A stretch of 64,000 nt of DNA from the NCBI RefSeq assembly GCF_014196525.1, contig NZ_JACIDX010000005.1, positions 219,010 to 283,009 of the forward strand. The letters run 5' to 3'. This document shows positions 53,992 to 63,099 of the stretch, piece after piece. A model generated the notes under the pieces. The model saw nothing but the letters and a program-made list of their open reading frames with translations, was not told the origin of the DNA and did not search any database. The position numbers and the translations under genes are program-made. Position 1 is the stretch's first letter. Every line of letters begins with the position of its first letter. Origin of the DNA: Novosphingobium sediminicola. GTDB taxonomy: Bacteria; Pseudomonadota; Alphaproteobacteria; Sphingomonadales; Sphingomonadaceae.

Positions 53992-55487
53992 GGGCGCACC
54001 GTCTTGATCACGGTTTCGCTGAGCGCCCCGCCCGCCCGGCGCAGGAACAGGCGAAACTCATTCTGTTTCAGCCCTTCAACCCGGACATCCATCACCACGC
54101 GCCACAGGTCCTGCTGCCCCTCCACCGGAAACACATTGGCCATGATCAGCGCCGCGCCCAGATCGGTCACCGCCTCAACCTTGCTGTCCCGCGTCAGGCC
54201 GCGCAGCGCCGGGCCGGAGAAATCGAAAACATAACGCATGGCCCCGGCAATCGGATCGGCGCCCGGCACGCCGCCCGGCCCCATGAAATAATTGACGCAA
54301 ACGGCATTGCCATCGCTCTCGATATTGCCCTGTCCCCAATGCAGCCGATAGGCGAAATCGCGGCGATCCCCGGCGCGCGCGGGCCGGTCCGAGATCCACA
54401 TCGCCGCCATATTATCAACATTTTCCGAGATCGTGTTCATCTCGTACAGCATCACCGCACCCGGCCCCCAATCACCCTCCGGCGATACCCAGAGCGAGGG
54501 GCGGCGGTTGTAGAAATTGAGGTCATCCTGATAATGGTCAAAGGTGGTGTCACGCTGGATCATGCCAAAGCCCTTCACCCCATCGGCGCGCAGCATATGG
54601 ACGCGCGGCCCCGGCGGATTGTCCAGCGGGCGCCAGATCCGCTCGCCCGTGCCGGTGTGGATGGCAAGGCCGTCGCTGTCATGCACCTCGGGCCGCCAGT
54701 CGCCATGGGCGGGGCGGGCGGACTGGTCGAAATCGAACATGCTGGTGATGGGTGCCACGCCCAGCCGCGCAATGTCGCGCCGGACAAACAGCGCCGTACG
54801 CACCCCATGCTCCACCCCCGCACCCGTGCGCGTGATGTCAAACGCATAGGCGCCGCACAGCGAAGGCCCATCGACGATGGCATGGATCAGCAGATGATCC
54901 GTCCCCTTCTGTTCGATCCAGAAATCGGTGAAGGCGGGGAATTCCTCAGGCCCCGACATGGCCGTGTCGACGGCAATCGCGCGGGCCGAAAGGCCATATT
55001 GCCCGGTCGGCCCCACCGCGCGGAAATAGGACGCGCCAAGGCTGGCCAGCCAGTCGCCCCCGCCATGGGCCTCCATCACGCGAAAACCGGCGACATCGGC
55101 CGATTGCCCGCCGCCAAACAGGCCATGGGTATCCACAATCGCGCGCGCCATGCCATTTTCCACGACATGGATGTTCACCGCATCGGGCGCCGTATCCACC
55201 TTGGCCGGAAACAGGCGTAAACGGCCCGCCACCATCTCGGCGGGATCATAGCTCAAGCGTACATGGGTGTCGAAATCGGGCACGGCATGGGCGGCGATCC
55301 GGCGGGCATAGGGGCGGCGGGCGCGCATCTGCGCCTGCGCCACCAGATCATCCCATGAAAAGCGCCGGGCGGGTCCGAAACGCCCCGGTATGGCCGCCTC
55401 GCCCAGCGCGCGCCCGGCAAAAGCCATCATCAGGGCACCCAATCCGCTTTTCGTCACATTCCTTCGGGTCAATCGGGAAATCATCAT
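53988..55487 (-). CDS. opgG: periplasmic glucan biosynthesis protein OpgG/OpgD
   Basis: A 499-aa periplasmic protein of the OpgG family, needed for glucan backbone synthesis or branching. The N-terminus LTRRNVTKSGLGALMM fits a twin-arginine signal. In E. coli that export route is used by OpgD rather than OpgG, so the paralogue assignment is uncertain. Core motifs such as FAYRLHWG, GPALRGL, MLYEMNTISENVDN and NRRPSLWVSPEGDWG match the family. ATG 55487 overlaps the stop of the adaptor gene, with AAAGGA just upstream; ATG 55484 is adjacent. Confidence 0.9.
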   Translation of the reverse strand: MMISRLTRRNVTKSGLGALMMAFAGRALGEAAIPGRFGPARRFSWDDLVAQAQMRARRPYARRIAAHAVPDFDTHVRLSYDPAEMVAGRLRLFPAKVDTAPDAVNIHVVENGMARAIVDTHGLFGGGQSADVAGFRVMEAHGGGDWLASLGASYFRAVGPTGQYGLSARAIAVDTAMSGPEEFPAFTDFWIEQKGTDHLLIHAIVDGPSLCGAYAFDITRTGAGVEHGVRTALFVRRDIARLGVAPITSMFDFDQSARPAHGDWRPEVHDSDGLAIHTGTGERIWRPLDNPPGPRVHMLRADGVKGFGMIQRDTTFDHYQDDLNFYNRRPSLWVSPEGDWGPGAVMLYEMNTISENVDNMAAMWISDRPARAGDRRDFAYRLHWGQGNIESDGNAVCVNYFMGPGGVPGADPIAGAMRYVFDFSGPALRGLTRDSKVEAVTDLGAALIMANVFPVEGQQDLWRVVMDVRVEGLKQNEFRLFLRRAGGALSETVIKTVRP

Positions 55488-56656
55488 GATCCTTTGTGGT
55501 CGCGCCGCCATCCGATGATCACCTGATCGCCCGGCTGCAACGCGCTCGACAAAACTTCGCTGCGATGGCCGTCATTGGCCCCCAGCGCGACGGCGACGAA
55601 ACGCGGGGCGCCATCGCTGCCTGCCACATAAACGCCGCTCTGGCGGCTGCGTTCCTCGCCATGCAGGCTGAAAGTTAATGCGGCATTGGGAACCAGCAGG
55701 ACATTCTCGCGCTCGGCCAGATCGATTTGGGCCAGCGCCTCAAGGCCGGGCAGCAGGGCCGCGCCCTCTTTTTCGGGCGGCGCCAGCGCGAAAACCGCCT
55801 CGCGCCCGCCATGGGGCAGACGGTCGATGCGCACCAATGCCGCCTTGCGTTCCGCATCGCTCTTGCCATCGACCAGAACGCGGGCGCCCGCTTTCGCCGC
55901 CATGCGCCCCGCATCGCTTTCCGTAATCGGCACAGAGATGCTCAGCTTTTCCGGATTGGCCGCGATGGTGCAAAGCGGTTGCCCGGCATGAACCCATTGC
56001 CCCGGCGCCACCGAACAGGCCACCAGATAGCCTGCAAAAGGCGCCCGCGCGATGGCATTGGCCATGGATGCCTGATCCATCTCGATCTGCCGCTCGCCCT
56101 GCGCAATGGCGTCCTGCGCGCGGGACAGGTCGATCTGCGCGCGCGAAACGTCGGCGCGCGCGCCCTCCATCTCGTTGAGCGAAGGCACCCGCCCGCCCGA
56201 TTTGCGCCACACACCCTCATAGCGATCCAGCCGCACCTGATGCTCGCGCAGGGTGATCTGGACGCGCTGCTGGGCCTCCTTCGCGCTCTCCAGCGCGGCC
56301 TGATTGCTCTCAAGGCTGCGGGCCAGCGCCTGCGTGTCCAGCACCACCAGTTCCTGCCCTGCCGCCACGCGCATTCCGCCCGGCGAGGCAAGACTGATCA
56401 CCACGCCATCCTGCGCAGCGGCAATCGTCACCTCGCCCTCGCCATGCAATGTGCCGCGCAGCGAGAGCGTGGGCGTCAGATCGCCGCGCTCAACCGGGGC
56501 CGAGAAATAGGGCGAATCCGTACCCACCAGAAAGCGCGTGAACAGCCAGAGCGCCGCAAATCCGGCCAGCAGCACCAGCAGCAGCACGGTCAACCCGCGC
56601 CGCCGCCGGGGCGTCTGCGCGCCCAGCAGGCTGTCGGTCGGCGATAGTTCAGCCAC
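55484..56656 (-). CDS. HlyD/RND-type periplasmic adaptor protein
   Basis: A 390-aa membrane-fusion (adaptor) protein. An N-terminal transmembrane anchor (LLLVLLAGFAALWLF) follows an Arg-rich start. A biotinyl-lipoyl half motif GMRVAAGQELVVLDTQ, a long coiled coil (about 110-200, e.g. LESNQAALESAKEAQQRVQ), and the second lipoyl half with PFAGYLVACSVAPGQWVHAGQPLC come next. A C-terminal beta-barrel and membrane-proximal domain complete the protein. The GTG 56656 start lies behind GAGGAGG and overlaps the upstream gene by 8 bp. There is no RND pump, ABC transporter or MFS pump in the operon; its partner here is opgGH. Confidence 0.85.
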   Translation of the reverse strand: MAELSPTDSLLGAQTPRRRRGLTVLLLVLLAGFAALWLFTRFLVGTDSPYFSAPVERGDLTPTLSLRGTLHGEGEVTIAAAQDGVVISLASPGGMRVAAGQELVVLDTQALARSLESNQAALESAKEAQQRVQITLREHQVRLDRYEGVWRKSGGRVPSLNEMEGARADVSRAQIDLSRAQDAIAQGERQIEMDQASMANAIARAPFAGYLVACSVAPGQWVHAGQPLCTIAANPEKLSISVPITESDAGRMAAKAGARVLVDGKSDAERKAALVRIDRLPHGGREAVFALAPPEKEGAALLPGLEALAQIDLAERENVLLVPNAALTFSLHGEERSRQSGVYVAGSDGAPRFVAVALGANDGHRSEVLSSALQPGDQVIIGWRRDHKGS

Positions 56657-57494
56657 AATGCGCCTCCTCGGCCATGGCCTTTTCGCTCCATTGGCGAATG
56701 GTGGCAAGCGCGGCGGTGTAATTGGCCATGATCTGCGCCTCACGCGCGGCCAGAGCATTGGCCTCGGCCACATAGAGCGTGGCGAAACTGGCCGCTCCGC
56801 CGCGATAGGCGATGCGCGCATTGGTCAAAGCGGCCTCGGCCTGCGCCAGCAAAGGATTAGGGGCTGCCGGATTGCCGATCGGCATGGCCGAAGTCTTGTC
56901 CAGCCTTGCGCGCAGGGCCGCGCCGTCCTGTCCGGTCAAACGCGCCAGATCGGTCAGCGCGCGCTCCAGTCCGGCGCGGGCGGCCTCCTCGTCGCTGGCA
57001 TTCAGGCCTACCATCACCCCCGCCATATCCTCGTCCAGCGCGGGGACCAGCCCGGCCTCGCGGCGGAAACGGGCGATTTCGGCATTGTCGGCCCAAGGCG
57101 CCAGCATCGCATGACGCGCGGCCAGGCGGTCCGTCCACGAGCGCAGCCGCAGATAGGCCCCGGCCACCGCCTCGGCCTTTTGCAGGCGCTGCACGGCGCG
57201 CTCATGCTCCTGCGCATGGCGTTTCTCGGCGCTTTGATGATGCAGCGCGGCCCGGATGCCACCGCGGATCCCCCTCTCCGGCGCGGCGCAGACGGGCGGC
57301 AGGGCGCTCAATGCCTGCGCCACCATTTCGTCCAGCAGCGCGTCGCCCGATTGATGCCACCAATCCCCCGTCGCCGATAGCTCGGTCTGGGCCGGGGCCT
57401 GCGTATGAAGCCCCGCCTGCGGCGTACAGGCCGCGCAGGCGAGGAGGAGCGCCGGAACCAGCCCTTGGAAACGGGTCCGTTCGTGAAGAAACAT
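56649..57494 (-). CDS. shortened TolC-like outer-membrane lipoprotein
   Basis: A 281-aa predicted lipoprotein (lipobox within LLACAACTP) resembling the start of NodT/TolC-type outer-membrane efflux proteins. It has DWWHQSGDALLDEMVAQAL, then helical coiled-coil sequence (AVQRLQKAEAVAGAYLRLRS), and a terminal YRGGAASFATLYVAEANAL repeat. TolC proteins are near 420-480 aa. The second helical half and both beta-strand pairs appear missing, so a barrel is doubtful. The frame is open with normal codon use, so it is not an obvious pseudogene. It is first in the operon with the adaptor and opgGH. GTG 57506 is an alternative start. Confidence 0.65.
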   Translation of the reverse strand: MFLHERTRFQGLVPALLLACAACTPQAGLHTQAPAQTELSATGDWWHQSGDALLDEMVAQALSALPPVCAAPERGIRGGIRAALHHQSAEKRHAQEHERAVQRLQKAEAVAGAYLRLRSWTDRLAARHAMLAPWADNAEIARFRREAGLVPALDEDMAGVMVGLNASDEEAARAGLERALTDLARLTGQDGAALRARLDKTSAMPIGNPAAPNPLLAQAEAALTNARIAYRGGAASFATLYVAEANALAAREAQIMANYTAALATIRQWSEKAMAEEAHCG

Positions 57495-57649
57495 GAACTT
57501 GTGCACCTTCGCTGCTTAGCAGAAGCGGGGATGGACCGTAGTGAAAGCCCGCTCCATCCATCGCGCGTAGGCAACGCTTTAGCGGTCAACCTGTGGCAAA
57601 TCCTTGGTTTGCAAGGGGGCAAGCGGGGGCTTGATCTTCGCCCCGATTG
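57495..57649. promoter_or_regulatory. divergent region, opg operon / imuA
   Basis: About 155 bp between divergent operons. It must hold the promoter of the TolC-like/opg operon; no clear -35/-10 pair could be assigned. The LexA box at its right end belongs to imuA. Confidence 0.35.
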
Positions 57650-57664
57650 GAACATAATAAGAAC
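57650..57664 (+). promoter_or_regulatory. LexA (SOS) box of the imuA operon
   Basis: GAAC-ATAATAA-GAAC is an exact alphaproteobacterial LexA site (GTTC-N7-GTTC in reverse). It lies 2 bases before the imuA ATG, where bound LexA would block transcription until DNA damage. Confidence 0.9.
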
Positions 57665-57666
57665 GA

Positions 57667-58431
57667 ATGAGAATCATAAACGCCCCCTCGCCCATGCCCG
57701 ATGCGCCGCCCATCCGCCGGTGGAGCAGCGGCATGGAGGCCATGGACGCCGCACTGGGCGGCGGGCTGGCCCATGGTTGTGTGCATGAAATCTATGCGAC
57801 CGAGGTGGGCGATGCGGCGGCGGCGGCCGGTTTCACGCTGGGCGCCGCGATAGGGATAGCTGGTGCGCGGCCCTTGCTCTGGCTGCGTTCACGGCGGGCG
57901 GTGGGCGCGATGGGCGTGTTTCAGGGCGCAGGCTGGGCCGATCTGGGCGGTGCGCCCGATGGCGGGTTGGTAGGCGTGGTGGGCGATACGATGGGGCTGC
58001 TGCGCGCAGCGGTCGATGGTTTGCGCTGCGCGGCGCTGGGGGCGGTGGTGGTGGAAAGCTGGGGGGCGATGCGTGAGCTGGACCTGACGGCAAGCCGCCG
58101 CTTTGCACTGGCGGCGGAGCAGTCGGGCGTGCCTTTGCTGCTGCTGCGCGTGGATGCCGCGCCAACGCCCAGCGCGGCGCGCACGCGATGGCAGGTGACG
58201 GCTGCGCCCTCGCAGGCCTTGCCGGGCAATGCGCCGGGCGCGCCCTGTTTCGATGTGACCTTGTTGCGCCAGCGTTCCGGCCCCTCGGGCCAGAGCTGGC
58301 GGCTGGAGTGGGACCGTGAAAAATGCCAATTCCGTGAAGGGCAAAACCATGAAGCGCTATCTGGCGCTGTGGTTCCCGTTCCTCTCGACCGACCGGCTGC
58401 GAATAGAGCAGGAGAACGACACGCTGCTTGA
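57667..58431 (+). CDS. imuA: ImuA, RecA-like SOS mutagenesis protein
   Basis: A 254-aa RecA/SulA-like protein of the DnaE2-dependent translesion system. It starts with WSSGMEAMDAALGGGLAHGCVHEIY, the usual ImuA opening, and has a degenerate Walker region (FTLGAAIGIAGARPLLWLRSR). ImuA is thought to act with ImuB in mutagenic repair. The start is 2 bases after a LexA box. Its last 83 bp overlap imuB in another frame, giving a basic, poorly conserved tail. It is the first gene of the imuA-imuB-dnaE2 operon. Confidence 0.9.
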   Translation: MRIINAPSPMPDAPPIRRWSSGMEAMDAALGGGLAHGCVHEIYATEVGDAAAAAGFTLGAAIGIAGARPLLWLRSRRAVGAMGVFQGAGWADLGGAPDGGLVGVVGDTMGLLRAAVDGLRCAALGAVVVESWGAMRELDLTASRRFALAAEQSGVPLLLLRVDAAPTPSAARTRWQVTAAPSQALPGNAPGAPCFDVTLLRQRSGPSGQSWRLEWDREKCQFREGQNHEALSGAVVPVPLDRPAANRAGERHAA

Positions 58432-59917
58432 TGCGCCCTTGGCGATGCCTGATGCGCCTCTGGCGATGGTGGCCAAGGTGCGCGGGGCCTTGCGGCTGGG
58501 CGCGGTGAATGGCACGGCGCGGGATCGGGGCATGGCGGTGGGCATGGCATTGGCCGATGCGCGGGCGGTTTTGCCCGATCTGATCGTGGCCGAAATGGAC
58601 GAGGAAGCCGATGCACACTGGCTGATGCGTCTGGCGTGGCGCTGCGGCGCATGGTCGCCCCATGTAATGGTGACGCCGCCCGACGGGCTGGTGATGGAAA
58701 GTACCGGGGTCGATCATCTGTTCGGCGGCGAGGCCGGTTTGGCCGCGCAGGTCGAGGATGCAATGGCCGACATCGGCATGATGACGCGGGTAGCCATGGC
58801 CACAACGTCTGAGGCGGCGCAGGCCTTGGTTCGTTATGGGGTGCATTATGGCCAGGGACCGGTGGCCGATGAAGGCCGCGCGATCCGCGCCCTGCCGACG
58901 GACGCGCTGGGGCTGGAATATGAGGCGGCGCTGGCGCTGTCACGCGCGGGGCTGAAAACAGTGGGCGATGTGGCGGGGCGGTCGATGGCCGCGATTGCCG
59001 CGCGTTTCGGTGAGCAGACGGTGACAGCCCTGCGCCGCCTGTTGGGCGAGGAGCAGGCGCCGATTGCGCCCATCCTCCGCCCCCGCCCGCTGCGCTTTGA
59101 GCAGCGTTTTCCCGAACCCATCGGCCTGCAATCCAGCATCGCGGCCTGTTTCCTCGACCTGATGCATCAGGCCGCGGGCGAGATGGCGCAGCGCGATCTG
59201 GGCGGGCGACGCTTTGCCCTCACCCTGTTTCGCAGCGATGGCGCGCGCCACCGGCTGATGATCGAAACCGGCCTGCCCACGCGCGATCCGGCTCTGGTGC
59301 TACGTCTGTTCGATGAACGCATCGCGACGCTGGCCGATCCGCTTGACCCCGGCTTTGGCTATGACCGGATCACGCTGCTGGTGCCTCTGGCCGAACCGCT
59401 GTTGGCCAGCCAGAACGCGCTGGATGGCGAAGAGAAGCAGGAAGCGGCGCTGGCAGAACTGATCGACCGGCTGAGCACGCGATTGGGGCCGCAAGCCTTG
59501 CGCCGCCTTGTGCCGCAGGACAGCCATATGCCCGAACAGGCGCAATGCGCGGTGGCCGCTATTCATCATCCGCCCGCCCCATGGCCCGCCCCGGCGCAGG
59601 GTGAGCCGCCTTTGCGCCCCCTGTTCCTGTTCGATCCGCCGCAACAGGTCGATGTTATTGCCGAGGTTCCCGATGGCCCGCCCCATCGTTTCCGCTGGCG
59701 AAGCACCCTTTATGAAGTCCGCCGGTTTGAAGGGCCGGAACGCATCGCCGCGCAATGGTGGCGGCGCAAAGAAGGCGAGATCCCCGGCATGGGCGGGCTG
59801 ACCCGCGATTATTACCGGGTCGAGGATCGGCACGGCCGGCGCTACTGGATTTTCCGCCACGGCCTGTATGAGGAAAAGCCCGATCCGCATTGGTATATGC
59901 ATGGGCTTTTCGCATGA
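58349..59917 (+). CDS. imuB: ImuB, Y-family polymerase homologue
   Basis: A 522-aa Y-family DNA polymerase-like protein that is normally catalytically inactive and links DnaE2 to the beta clamp. The N-terminus KRYLALWFPFLSTDRLR lacks the catalytic Asp of active Y-family enzymes, and GLVMESTGVDHLFGG replaces the second acidic motif. The helix-hairpin region (LSRAGLKTVGDVAGRSMAAIAARFG) and the little-finger part are present. Start ATG 58349 has GAAGGG ahead of it, and the gene overlaps imuA by 83 bp. The stop overlaps dnaE2 by ATGA. Confidence 0.92.
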   Translation: MKRYLALWFPFLSTDRLRIEQENDTLLDAPLAMPDAPLAMVAKVRGALRLGAVNGTARDRGMAVGMALADARAVLPDLIVAEMDEEADAHWLMRLAWRCGAWSPHVMVTPPDGLVMESTGVDHLFGGEAGLAAQVEDAMADIGMMTRVAMATTSEAAQALVRYGVHYGQGPVADEGRAIRALPTDALGLEYEAALALSRAGLKTVGDVAGRSMAAIAARFGEQTVTALRRLLGEEQAPIAPILRPRPLRFEQRFPEPIGLQSSIAACFLDLMHQAAGEMAQRDLGGRRFALTLFRSDGARHRLMIETGLPTRDPALVLRLFDERIATLADPLDPGFGYDRITLLVPLAEPLLASQNALDGEEKQEAALAELIDRLSTRLGPQALRRLVPQDSHMPEQAQCAVAAIHHPPAPWPAPAQGEPPLRPLFLFDPPQQVDVIAEVPDGPPHRFRWRSTLYEVRRFEGPERIAAQWWRRKEGEIPGMGGLTRDYYRVEDRHGRRYWIFRHGLYEEKPDPHWYMHGLFA

Positions 59918-62900
59918 GCGCTTTTGCCGAACTGATCGCGGCCAGCAATTACAGCTTTCTGCGCGGGGCATCGCATCCGGCCGAAATGGTGGCGCGGGCC
60001 GTCAAGCTGGGGCTGGCCGGATTGGGCATAGCCGATCGCAACAGCGTGGCGGGCGTGGTGCGCGCGCATAAGGCGTGGAAGGATCTGGGGCGCGAGGCAT
60101 CCGGACTGAAACTGGTGGTGGGCGCGCGGCTGGTCTTTGCCGATGATACGCCCGACATCATCGCCTATCCGGCCACGCGCCATGGCTGGGGGCGGCTGAC
60201 GCGCTTGCTGACTTTGGGCAATCGGCGGGCGGAAAAGGGTGATTGCATCCTGCGCCTGCCTGATCTGCTCGATCATGCCGATGACCTTCTGCTGATCGCG
60301 ACGGGTAAGGATCGCGGCGTGCTGGAGCGCTTGCAGGAGGTGCGGCCCGGCGCGGTATGGCTGGCGGCGCATATGCTGCGCGGGGGGGGCGATGCGCGGC
60401 GACTGGCGGCAGCGCAGGCTTTGTCGGCGGCCACCGGCGTGCCCTTGCTGGCCAGCAATGATGCGCTTTACGACAGCCCGCAGGCGCGGCCCCTGCACGA
60501 CATCCTCACCTGTATCCGCGAAGGCGCGACGATCCAGAACGCCGGTCGCCGCCTTGCCATCAATGCCGAGCGCCATCTGAAAGGTCCAGCAGAAATGGCG
60601 CGCCTGTTCCGCGCCTGTCCGGCGGCGGTGGAGGCCAGCATGGATCTGCTCTCGCGGGTGGAATTCACGCTGGATGCCCTGCGCTATGAATATCCGCATG
60701 AGCCGGTGCCCGATGGGTGGCAACCGCAGGGATGGCTGGAGCATCTGGTGATGCGGGGCATCAAAAATCACTTCGCCAATGGCCTGCCCAAGGAATATAT
60801 GGCTGTTTTTCTTGAAGAATTCGGCCTTATCCGGTCGCGCAACTATGCGCCCTATTTCCTGACCGTGCATGACATTGTGCATCATGCGCGCAGCCTTGAT
60901 CCCCCCATCCTGTGTCAGGGGCGCGGCAGCGCGGCCAATTCGCTGGTCTGCTATTTTCTGGGCATCACACCGATTGATCCGGTACGCGAAAAACTGCTCT
61001 TCTCCCGCTTTCTGTCCGAAGCACGCGACGAACCGCCCGACATTGACGTCGATTTCGAACATGAGCGCCGCGAGGAGGTCATGCAATATATCTATGCCCG
61101 CTATGGCCGGGACCGCGCCGGGATCGTGGCCACCGTCATCCATTACCGCCCGCGCAGCACGATCCGCGAGGTGGGCAAGGCGCTGGGCATGAGCGAGGAT
61201 GTGACCGCCCGTCTGTCATCAACGATCTGGGGCAGTTGGGGCGGCGATGTGCCGCAGGCGCGCGTGACGCAGGCGGGCTTTGACCCGGCCAATCCGGTGA
61301 TCGCGCGGATGAAGCATCTGGTTGATCAATTGCTGGAATTTCCACGCCATCTTTCGCAGCATGTCGGCGGCTTTGTGCTGACGCAGGGACGGCTGGACGA
61401 GATGGTGCCGATCCATAATGCCGCCATGCCCGAGCGCACCTTCATCGAATGGGACAAGGACGATATTGAAGAACTGGGCCTGATGAAGGTCGATGTGCTG
61501 GCGCTGGGAATGCTGACCTGCATCCGCAAGAGCTTCGACCTGTTGCGCCAGCACGGGCTGGGCGATTTCAGCTTGCGCAATGTGCCGCTGGAGGACCCGG
61601 GCGTGTACCAAATGCTGTCAAAAGGCGACAGTATCGGCACGTTTCAGGTCGAAAGCCGGGCGCAGATCGCGATGTTGCCGCGCATGAGGCCGACCAAACT
61701 CTATGATCTGGTGATTCAGGTGGCGATCGTGCGGCCCGGCCCGATTCAGGGGGGCATGGTCCATCCCTATCTGCGCCGCCGCACGGGGGAGGAAAAAGCG
61801 GTCCTGCCCAGCCCGGGTCCTGGATATCCTCAAAAGGAGCTGGAGGAGGTATTGGCCAAAACAGAAGGGGTCCCCCTGTTTCAGGAACAGGCCATGAAGC
61901 TGGCCATCGTGGCGGCGGCCTTCACGCCGGCCGAGGCCGATGGACTGCGCCGCGCCATGGCTGCCTTTCGCCACAAGGGCACCGTGGACCGTTATAAGAA
62001 AAGGCTGGTGGGGGGCATGACGGCGCGCGGTTATGACCCTGAATTTGCAGAAAGATGTTTCAAACAGATCGAGGGGTTTGGCGATTATGGTTTCCCCGAA
62101 AGCCATGCGCAGGCCTTTGCCTGGCTGGCCTATGTGTCCTCATGGCTGAAATGTCGGCATCCGGCGGTCTTCACCTGCGCGCTGCTCAACAGTCAGCCGA
62201 TGGGCTTTTACGCCCCCGCGCAATTGATCCGCGATTGCCAGGAACATGGCGTGCTGGTGCGCCGCATCGATGTGGGACACAGCGCATGGGATTGCACGCT
62301 GGAGGATGAGGCGCGCGTGTTGCGGCTGGGATTTTCGCGGCTGGACGGGTTTCGCCGCGAATGGGCCGATGCGATTGCGGATCAGCGCGATCATGGCCCT
62401 TATCAATCGGTTGAAGATCTGGCCCAGCGCGCCGCCCTGCCCCCTGCGGCCTTGCGCAAGCTGGCCGATGCCGATGCGCTGAAATCTCTGGGCCATTCGC
62501 GGCGTAGCGGATTGTGGGAGGTGCGCCGCAAACCGCCCGCGCAATTGCCGCTTTTCGCCCATGCCGGTGCGCCCGAATTGGGCGAGGAGGCCGATGCTCC
62601 CCTGCCCACCATGCCGCCTGCAGAGGATGTGCTGGCCGATTATCAGACGCTGCGCCTGTCGCTCAAAAACCATCCGATGCGGTTCCTGCGCGATGCTTTC
62701 AAACAGGAGGGCGTCTCGCCCTGTTCGCATACGCAAGAGCTGAAAGATGGGCGCAAGATCCGCGTGGCAGGCGTGGTGCTGACCCGCCAGCGGCCCGGCA
62801 AGGGCAATGCCGTTTTCATCACCATTGAGGATGAAACCGGCATCGCCAATGCGCTGCTCTGGGCGCGCGATCTGGAAAAACAGCGCAGCGCGGTGATGGT

Positions 62901-63099
62901 CGCGCGGCTGATGGTGATCGAGGGCGTGGTTCAGCGCAGCAAGGAGGGCGTAGTGCATGTGATGGTCGACCGGGTGATCGACCGCACCGCGATGCTGACC
63001 GGGTTGACGGAGATGCCCGTGGACGAAACGCACCGCCCCTCGGCGCATAGCCATCCACGCAATGTCCGCATCCTGCCGAAATCACGCGATTTTCACTAA
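59914..63099 (+). CDS. dnaE2: error-prone DNA polymerase III alpha subunit DnaE2
   Basis: A 1061-aa C-family polymerase for SOS mutagenesis. The PHP domain at the N-terminus (FAELIAASNYSFLRGASHP) is followed by the palm with PPDIDVDFEHERREEVMQYIY, which holds the catalytic Asp residues. The fingers region has VDVLALGMLTCIRK and GVPLFQEQAMKLAI. The C-terminal OB fold (IRVAGVVLTRQRPGKGNAVFITIEDETG) lacks a tail clamp-binding extension, as in DnaE2. ATG 59914 overlaps the imuB stop. The TAA stop shares 4 bp with the convergent SDR gene. Confidence 0.95.
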   Translation: MSAFAELIAASNYSFLRGASHPAEMVARAVKLGLAGLGIADRNSVAGVVRAHKAWKDLGREASGLKLVVGARLVFADDTPDIIAYPATRHGWGRLTRLLTLGNRRAEKGDCILRLPDLLDHADDLLLIATGKDRGVLERLQEVRPGAVWLAAHMLRGGGDARRLAAAQALSAATGVPLLASNDALYDSPQARPLHDILTCIREGATIQNAGRRLAINAERHLKGPAEMARLFRACPAAVEASMDLLSRVEFTLDALRYEYPHEPVPDGWQPQGWLEHLVMRGIKNHFANGLPKEYMAVFLEEFGLIRSRNYAPYFLTVHDIVHHARSLDPPILCQGRGSAANSLVCYFLGITPIDPVREKLLFSRFLSEARDEPPDIDVDFEHERREEVMQYIYARYGRDRAGIVATVIHYRPRSTIREVGKALGMSEDVTARLSSTIWGSWGGDVPQARVTQAGFDPANPVIARMKHLVDQLLEFPRHLSQHVGGFVLTQGRLDEMVPIHNAAMPERTFIEWDKDDIEELGLMKVDVLALGMLTCIRKSFDLLRQHGLGDFSLRNVPLEDPGVYQMLSKGDSIGTFQVESRAQIAMLPRMRPTKLYDLVIQVAIVRPGPIQGGMVHPYLRRRTGEEKAVLPSPGPGYPQKELEEVLAKTEGVPLFQEQAMKLAIVAAAFTPAEADGLRRAMAAFRHKGTVDRYKKRLVGGMTARGYDPEFAERCFKQIEGFGDYGFPESHAQAFAWLAYVSSWLKCRHPAVFTCALLNSQPMGFYAPAQLIRDCQEHGVLVRRIDVGHSAWDCTLEDEARVLRLGFSRLDGFRREWADAIADQRDHGPYQSVEDLAQRAALPPAALRKLADADALKSLGHSRRSGLWEVRRKPPAQLPLFAHAGAPELGEEADAPLPTMPPAEDVLADYQTLRLSLKNHPMRFLRDAFKQEGVSPCSHTQELKDGRKIRVAGVVLTRQRPGKGNAVFITIEDETGIANALLWARDLEKQRSAVMVARLMVIEGVVQRSKEGVVHVMVDRVIDRTAMLTGLTEMPVDETHRPSAHSHPRNVRILPKSRDFH

